From Thiogranum sp. (lineage in GTDB: Bacteria; Pseudomonadota; Gammaproteobacteria; DSM-19610), in the NCBI GenBank assembly GCA_030148915.1, contig JASBSN010000090.1:38163-102162 (forward strand): a DNA stretch of 64,000 nucleotides, given 5' to 3'. Below the pieces are notes generated by a model, which was given only the letters and a program-made list of their open reading frames with translations, searched no databases and was not told the origin of the DNA. The position numbers and the translations under genes are program-made. Positions 58,990 through 64,000 of this stretch are shown here, in pieces (within the stretch, counting starts at the first letter, position 1; each line of letters starts with the position of its first letter).

Positions 58990-61900
58990 TCACGGTCGGC
59001 TGATGGTGTATTCGAGATCGATCGATTGCACGGCGCCGGATTGGCCGGTGAGACTCAGGTGTTCGGTGAGTTCGTAGATGAAACGGATGGCGGCGCTTTG
59101 GTTGAACATGCCGTAGACATAATCCACGGATAGTCGCGAGGACAGCCGCTTGCTGACCACCAGTGAGGTATCGCTGTCGGTGGCGCCGGATTGGACGCCG
59201 ATTTCGATGCCGAGCAGTTGGCTCAGCTCCTGCCCCACCGGGCTGTTGGCGCCCAGCGAGGCGGCGGCAGCGGCCAGCGCCTGTGAGTCACTGCTGCTGC
59301 GCGAGGCACCGAGCGGCTTGCCGGTAACCAGGTAGGACATGATTTGCGCATCGGACATGGCCGGCTCGGAAAACAATCGGGTCTGCGGCGCATCAGCGTT
59401 GCCGTACAATTGGATTCCGGCGACCACACCATTGACCGTGCGCGTGGCGCGCACGTCCAGTGCCGGGTTGTTGAGCGGCCCGGCGAACAACAGCCGACCC
59501 TGCTCGATGGCCAGTTTCTGGCCATAGCCCTCGTAGCGGCCCTGGTGCAGCTCCAGCACGCCGTTGCCGATCAAGGTGTCGGTCTGCAGACTGCGTACGT
59601 TCAGCGATCCGCCCAACTCAGTGCTCAGGCCCAGCCCTTCGAAGCGTACATCGTCGCCCAGGGTGACGACCACGTTAAGGCTTACTGGATAGGTTGTTCC
59701 GGGCGCGGCGCCGATATCCGTCTCGGTTCCGATCAGCACCTGATCGGGAGACACTTTGACCACATCGGGCGGCAGTTCCTTGAGCGTAATGTGGGCGTGG
59801 GGGATGAGAATGCTGCCACTGACCGCGGCGCGACGCGCAGAGCCTTTCACCTGTAAGTCGGGATTGGCGGTAATCTCCATATCCGGCAATTGGCTGATGG
59901 CAAAGCGTTCACCTTGCACCTGCACATCGAATGGCCACTGCTGCTGCGGATCCAGCGTCAGTGCGCCGCTGAGCGCCACTTTGCCCTCGCCCGAGTGTGC
60001 GGATCCGGTGAGCTTCAGGCGGGTGCCGTCGCCACTTGCCTGCAATTCGATGGCCGACAGGGTCAGGCCGAGCTCGGCGATGCCAAGTTCGCCCCCCGCC
60101 AGCCGCGCTTCGCCGCTGATCTTTGGTGCATCCAGGTAGCCGCCGAGGCGCAGCTCGGCGTTGACGCGCCCGGCGTTGACGCGCGCCTTTGGCACCAGAG
60201 GGTCGAGAAAGCGGATGTCCGGGATATCGGCGTCGATCTGTCCTTCCAGTCGGGGACGCGCACCCAGCAGGCCACTGAATTCAACCGCGCCGCGCGCGTG
60301 ACCTTGAGACGATTTGCCATCGAGGTGCAGCTGCGCCTGATCGCCACTCCATTCGCCGCGCAGGCAGACGTCGCGATCCGCAGAGCTCCAGCAGGCTGCG
60401 AAGGGATCGGCGCGGTGCGCGGTGAGGCGCAGCGCCACCGGTTGGCGCAGTCGCCAGGTGCCGAGCTCAGGTAATTCCAGCGTGGCGCTCGCCAGGTTGC
60501 CGCTCCAGAGGGCATTGGCGTAGCCGCCTGCGGCGCTTAGCCGGGCGCCGCCTGTCGGTCCTTGCAGCTGCAGGCGTACCTGGTGTCGGTCCAGCGTGCC
60601 ATCGCCCCGCAGGGTGAGGCGATCAAACGCGCGCGAGCCCAGCAGCAGCCGTTCTGCGCTCATCTCCAGCTGCAGACTTTGCGGCCGTGCGGCGGCCAGC
60701 CGCGCGCTGAGCTGCAGGGTGCCGGCGCGATTGCCGGCGTAGCTCAGCGCGTTGGCGGTCAGCTCGACTTGCCCGCCAAGCCGTTGCAGCGGACCGGTCA
60801 GGGTACCGTGCGCCCGCACACGGCCACCCAGGCCGGGTAGCAATGTCGCCAGTTCCGGCGCGTCCAGGTCAAACTGCACGCCGGAGGCGTTGAAGGCGCC
60901 GGACAGATTGACCCGGTTGGCGCCGGCATGAACGTTCAGCCCCGGCGTGGACACCACGCCGTCTTGCAGACGTAGGCTGCCTTTGGCTGTGACGGGCTGG
61001 TCGCGCAGCGTGCCGCGCAGATCAAGTTGGCGCAGCGCCACTCGGGTGCTCGGCGGCCTGCTGTCGATTTTCAGAAAGGTGCTCAGGTCGAGTTTTCCCG
61101 CCCCTACCGGCCACTGCTTACCCGGCTCGATTTGCGTTGCCCGAATCGACAGTCCGAGGCTGAAGTGCGGCGCCCAGGCCAGATCGCCGCCGGCCGATAT
61201 GCCACCGCCCAGCGTGTCCAGCGTCAGGGACTCCAGGTGCAGGCCCTCGAGGTTGCCGTGGGCGCTGGCTTGCAATTGCGCGGCGGGAATCTCGGCGCCG
61301 CGGAGTTGGCCGTTCAGCGACAGGCGGTACGCCGCCAAGGTGCCCTCGAGGCGGTACTCACCCCGCGCGCTGCGGTAGGCGGGCGCACCCGCCAGCGGCC
61401 AGTGCAGATCCCGCCACTGGCCGTGCAATGACATAACCGGCTCGCTGCCCTCGAGTTGCACACGGCCGAGCGTGGTGAAATGAAAGGGCGCGCGCAGGGT
61501 GTGCGCCACCCCGATAGCCTTTATGTCGCCTTCAAGACGGGCGTGCCCGCTCGCCGCCACGGCATCGGGCAACTGGGCCTGCCAGTCCACTTGCGCGTTG
61601 AAGGTGTAGGGTTGCTGCAGTGCGGCGTGCCCGCTGAGCTCGGCGTGGTTATGCTGCTGGCTGATGCTCGCCTTGGTAATCAACAGTCCCTGCAGCGGGC
61701 CGGCGCGCGCGGCCAGGCTCAGCGAGTCGATCTGCGTCGGCGCGCCGCCGCCGGTCACGCCTAAGCCGTCAATTTGCAGTTCGTCGAGGGCAATTGTCAG
61801 CGGCAGCGGGATACGCTCGGGCGCGCTGAACGGCTGACTGTTCTCGGTTGCCGCCGGGCCGGTGTCGACGTTCAGGTTCTGCAGTTGTAGCTGCAGGATG

Positions 61901-62184
61901 TGGACACGCCCGTGCAGCAGCGCGATAGGTCGCCAGCGCAGCGCCAGCCGGTCGGCGTGCAGGTGCAGTTGCTCCCGGCGGTAATCGACGTTTTGCAGTT
62001 GCAGGTGGCCGCTGAGGCGCCCGTGGATGGCCTCGACCCGCAGCTCCCCCGGGGCGTGCTGCAACGCCTGGCGCAACAGCCAGCGGCTACCCGGTTCGCT
62101 GGCTGTCAGCGTCACCGCCAGACCGATGACCAGCGCCAGCAGGATCAGCAGTGTCAGCAGGAGACGGCGCACCACTCGCAGCAT
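58990..62184 (-). CDS. tamB: Translocation and assembly module inner membrane component TamB
   Basis: Large AsmA/TamB-like protein with N-terminal TM and C-terminal DUF490 (GLSTELGGSLNVRSLQTDTLIGNGVLELHQGRYEGYGQKLAIEQGRLLFAGPLNNPALDVRATR...SYLVTGKPL). Start 62184 (MLRVVRRLLL) preferred. Confidence 0.94.
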   Translation of the reverse strand: MLRVVRRLLLTLLILLALVIGLAVTLTASEPGSRWLLRQALQHAPGELRVEAIHGRLSGHLQLQNVDYRREQLHLHADRLALRWRPIALLHGRVHILQLQLQNLNVDTGPAATENSQPFSAPERIPLPLTIALDELQIDGLGVTGGGAPTQIDSLSLAARAGPLQGLLITKASISQQHNHAELSGHAALQQPYTFNAQVDWQAQLPDAVAASGHARLEGDIKAIGVAHTLRAPFHFTTLGRVQLEGSEPVMSLHGQWRDLHWPLAGAPAYRSARGEYRLEGTLAAYRLSLNGQLRGAEIPAAQLQASAHGNLEGLHLESLTLDTLGGGISAGGDLAWAPHFSLGLSIRATQIEPGKQWPVGAGKLDLSTFLKIDSRPPSTRVALRQLDLRGTLRDQPVTAKGSLRLQDGVVSTPGLNVHAGANRVNLSGAFNASGVQFDLDAPELATLLPGLGGRVRAHGTLTGPLQRLGGQVELTANALSYAGNRAGTLQLSARLAAARPQSLQLEMSAERLLLGSRAFDRLTLRGDGTLDRHQVRLQLQGPTGGARLSAAGGYANALWSGNLASATLELPELGTWRLRQPVALRLTAHRADPFAACWSSADRDVCLRGEWSGDQAQLHLDGKSSQGHARGAVEFSGLLGARPRLEGQIDADIPDIRFLDPLVPKARVNAGRVNAELRLGGYLDAPKISGEARLAGGELGIAELGLTLSAIELQASGDGTRLKLTGSAHSGEGKVALSGALTLDPQQQWPFDVQVQGERFAISQLPDMEITANPDLQVKGSARRAAVSGSILIPHAHITLKELPPDVVKVSPDQVLIGTETDIGAAPGTTYPVSLNVVVTLGDDVRFEGLGLSTELGGSLNVRSLQTDTLIGNGVLELHQGRYEGYGQKLAIEQGRLLFAGPLNNPALDVRATRTVNGVVAGIQLYGNADAPQTRLFSEPAMSDAQIMSYLVTGKPLGASRSSSDSQALAAAAASLGANSPVGQELSQLLGIEIGVQSGATDSDTSLVVSKRLSSRLSVDYVYGMFNQSAAIRFIYELTEHLSLTGQSGAVQSIDLEYTISRP

Positions 62185-62194
62185 GATCGCCCGC

Positions 62195-63943
62195 CTAGAG
62201 GTCGGGGCCCATGACAAAATGCAGGCGTATCAGATCGCCGTTTTTGTCGAGCGGATGGGCGATATCGACACGGATGGGGCCGACCGGCGAGCGCCACCGA
62301 ACGCCGAAACCGATACCGGTGCTGGGATTAAAATCGGTGTCGTTAAAGGCGTTGCCCGAGTCGACAAACACGGCCAACCCCCATTTGGCGGTCAGCAGGT
62401 GTTCGACTTCCAGGCTGCCGGTGAGCAGGTTGCGCCCGCCCTCGACTTCGCCGTCGGCATTCTTCGGGCCCAGACTTTTGTAGCCGTAACCGCGCACGCT
62501 GTTGTCGCCGCCGGCGAAAAAACGTACCGACACGGGCAATTGGTCAAACTGGTCCATCACCGTGGCACCGGCATTGAGGCGACCGATCAGGCGCGAGCGC
62601 CAGGGCAGGCCCAGCACCCCTTTGGCATCGGCCATCAGTTGCAGAAAGCTGACATCGGAGAGCACCTGTTTAAGGCTGCCGTGGGTGTTGAAATTCACCC
62701 GCAGGCCGCGGCGTGGATACAGGCGGTGGTCGGCGAAGGTGCGCGACCAACCGATGCCGGGCATCAGCAAGAACGAGGTGGTGCTGGTTTCGCTGCCGAC
62801 TTTGTAGTCCTCGCGGCTGAGTTGCAATGAGCGCTCCTCCAGCCACTGGTTGGCGCGCAGCCGGGTCCAGGTGGTGGACAGCGCACTGGTATCGGCGCGA
62901 TAACTGTCCGTCACCTCGTGTTTGTAGCCGGCTTCAAATTTCAGCTGATCGGTGAGCGGTTTTTGCAGCGGAATGCTATAGCCCAGCGTCAGTTTGGAAA
63001 TCACATTGGACAGCGACAGTTCGCTTGAGAACTGATGCCCACTGCGATTGATGCGCTGGTTGCGGTAGCCCAGGCCGGTGCGCGGGCCGGTGTCGGTGGT
63101 AAAGCCGATCGAGGCCGAATAGCGATGGCGCCTGGAAGGTGTGGCGCGGATGCGGATCGGTACCCGTGCGTCGGTGGCGGCGTCTATCAGCGGTTCCACC
63201 AGCACCATGGCAAAGTAGCCGCTGCCACTCAGGGCGCTGGAGGTGTCGGTGAGTGCTTTGCGGCTGTAGAGCTCGCCGCTGTGAAATTCCAGGTAGCGCT
63301 GCAGCAGATCAGCGCTGACGGCGTCCTGCTCGATCTGTATGTCGCCGAAGCGATAGCGCGGGCCGGTGTCGAAGTGCAGATAAACGTCGGCTGCCGCTGC
63401 GCCCGGGTCGACACGCAATTCGCGTTGCGTGAAGCGGCCGCGGAAATAGCCACGCTCAGCGGCCAGGCGACTGATGCTGTTTCTGAAGGCGTCATAGTGA
63501 TCGTGGCGCAATGGATCGCCGGACTTCAAGGGCGTTTTACGCAGCAGTTTGGCGAACGCCTCATCGTCGCGTCCCTCACCCTCCAGCGCGATGTCGATGT
63601 TGCGTAAATGCACCTGGGGGCCGAGCTTAATGGTGAACGCGGCGCTCCAGCACCCGCCTTTGCCGCCAGGATCGAGGGTTGAGGAAATTTTTGGGTCGTA
63701 ATAGCCGAACGCCTGCAGCGCCTTAGCGATTTCCTCGGTAGCCTGGTCGAGTCGGCTCTGCAGCCGCCAGCCGGGCGCCGCGCAGGGCTCGTCGTCCAAC
63801 GACAGCCAGGCCTCGACGCTATTGCGCATTTCGCCTTTGACACCCTCGAGGCTGACCTTGCCGGTCGCGGCCATCGGCACGGAGGGGCTACTCCAGAGGG
63901 CGGTTGCCAGCAGCAGGCGGGAGACAAAGGGCAGGTGTTTCAT
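62195..63943 (-). CDS. tamA: Outer membrane assembly factor TamA (Omp85 family)
   Basis: POTRA-like N-terminus, Omp85 barrel (GLGYRNQRINRSGHQFSSEL; RFFAGGDNSVRGYGYKSLGP; NPSTGIGFGVRWRSPVGPIRVDIAHPL); adjacent to tamB. Confidence 0.95.
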   Translation of the reverse strand: MKHLPFVSRLLLATALWSSPSVPMAATGKVSLEGVKGEMRNSVEAWLSLDDEPCAAPGWRLQSRLDQATEEIAKALQAFGYYDPKISSTLDPGGKGGCWSAAFTIKLGPQVHLRNIDIALEGEGRDDEAFAKLLRKTPLKSGDPLRHDHYDAFRNSISRLAAERGYFRGRFTQRELRVDPGAAAADVYLHFDTGPRYRFGDIQIEQDAVSADLLQRYLEFHSGELYSRKALTDTSSALSGSGYFAMVLVEPLIDAATDARVPIRIRATPSRRHRYSASIGFTTDTGPRTGLGYRNQRINRSGHQFSSELSLSNVISKLTLGYSIPLQKPLTDQLKFEAGYKHEVTDSYRADTSALSTTWTRLRANQWLEERSLQLSREDYKVGSETSTTSFLLMPGIGWSRTFADHRLYPRRGLRVNFNTHGSLKQVLSDVSFLQLMADAKGVLGLPWRSRLIGRLNAGATVMDQFDQLPVSVRFFAGGDNSVRGYGYKSLGPKNADGEVEGGRNLLTGSLEVEHLLTAKWGLAVFVDSGNAFNDTDFNPSTGIGFGVRWRSPVGPIRVDIAHPLDKNGDLIRLHFVMGPDL

Positions 63944-64000
63944 CGCTCGGGTTCAAGGTCGGCTGGACATGGTACACGCTGTCCGCTTGAGCGAAAACCG

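Overview
This is a dense, GC-rich proteobacterial (probably gammaproteobacterial) chromosomal window. It looks mostly like core genome, with several accessory-looking islands. From start to end it holds: thiG/thiS; an acyl-CoA synthetase; an OmpA-type lipoprotein; a nucleotidyltransferase; a PEP-CTERM protein with a sigma-54-like promoter; tRNA-Gly(CCC); an AsmA protein; two nucleotide-sugar enzymes; mutY-yggX; tRNA-Phe followed by a tRNA-like 3' fragment; a three-lipoprotein operon (CsgG/DUF4810/DUF799); a truncated oxidoreductase; a PDC-type sensor; a cyclic-di-GMP-I (GEMM) riboswitch leader in front of a chemoreceptor that itself ends in a PilZ domain; a TPR protein; an RND efflux pair; a CBS-GGDEF-EAL protein; a trehalose/maltooligosaccharide cluster (DUF5752-treT-treZ-treY, glgX); an AraC-type regulator with a receiver domain; a 5'-nucleotidase/SoxB-like phosphoesterase; rhlE; a RimK-like ATP-grasp / GNAT-C39 peptidase / ferritin-like / zwf / GH15 / retropepsin-like protease neighbourhood; a MoxR-Bat operon with a QQG minisatellite; gnd; mtnD-mtnC-mtnB; and tamB-tamA. 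The strongest non-CDS discovery is the c-di-GMP riboswitch upstream of the MCP-PilZ gene, which implies the ligand is sensed at both RNA and protein level. Other leads are the sigma-54/PEP-CTERM unit, an EncFtn-like ferritin without an adjacent encapsulin, and the RimK/GNAT-C39/RimB peptide-ligation neighbourhood. All family assignments come from reading motifs by eye; no database search was run.
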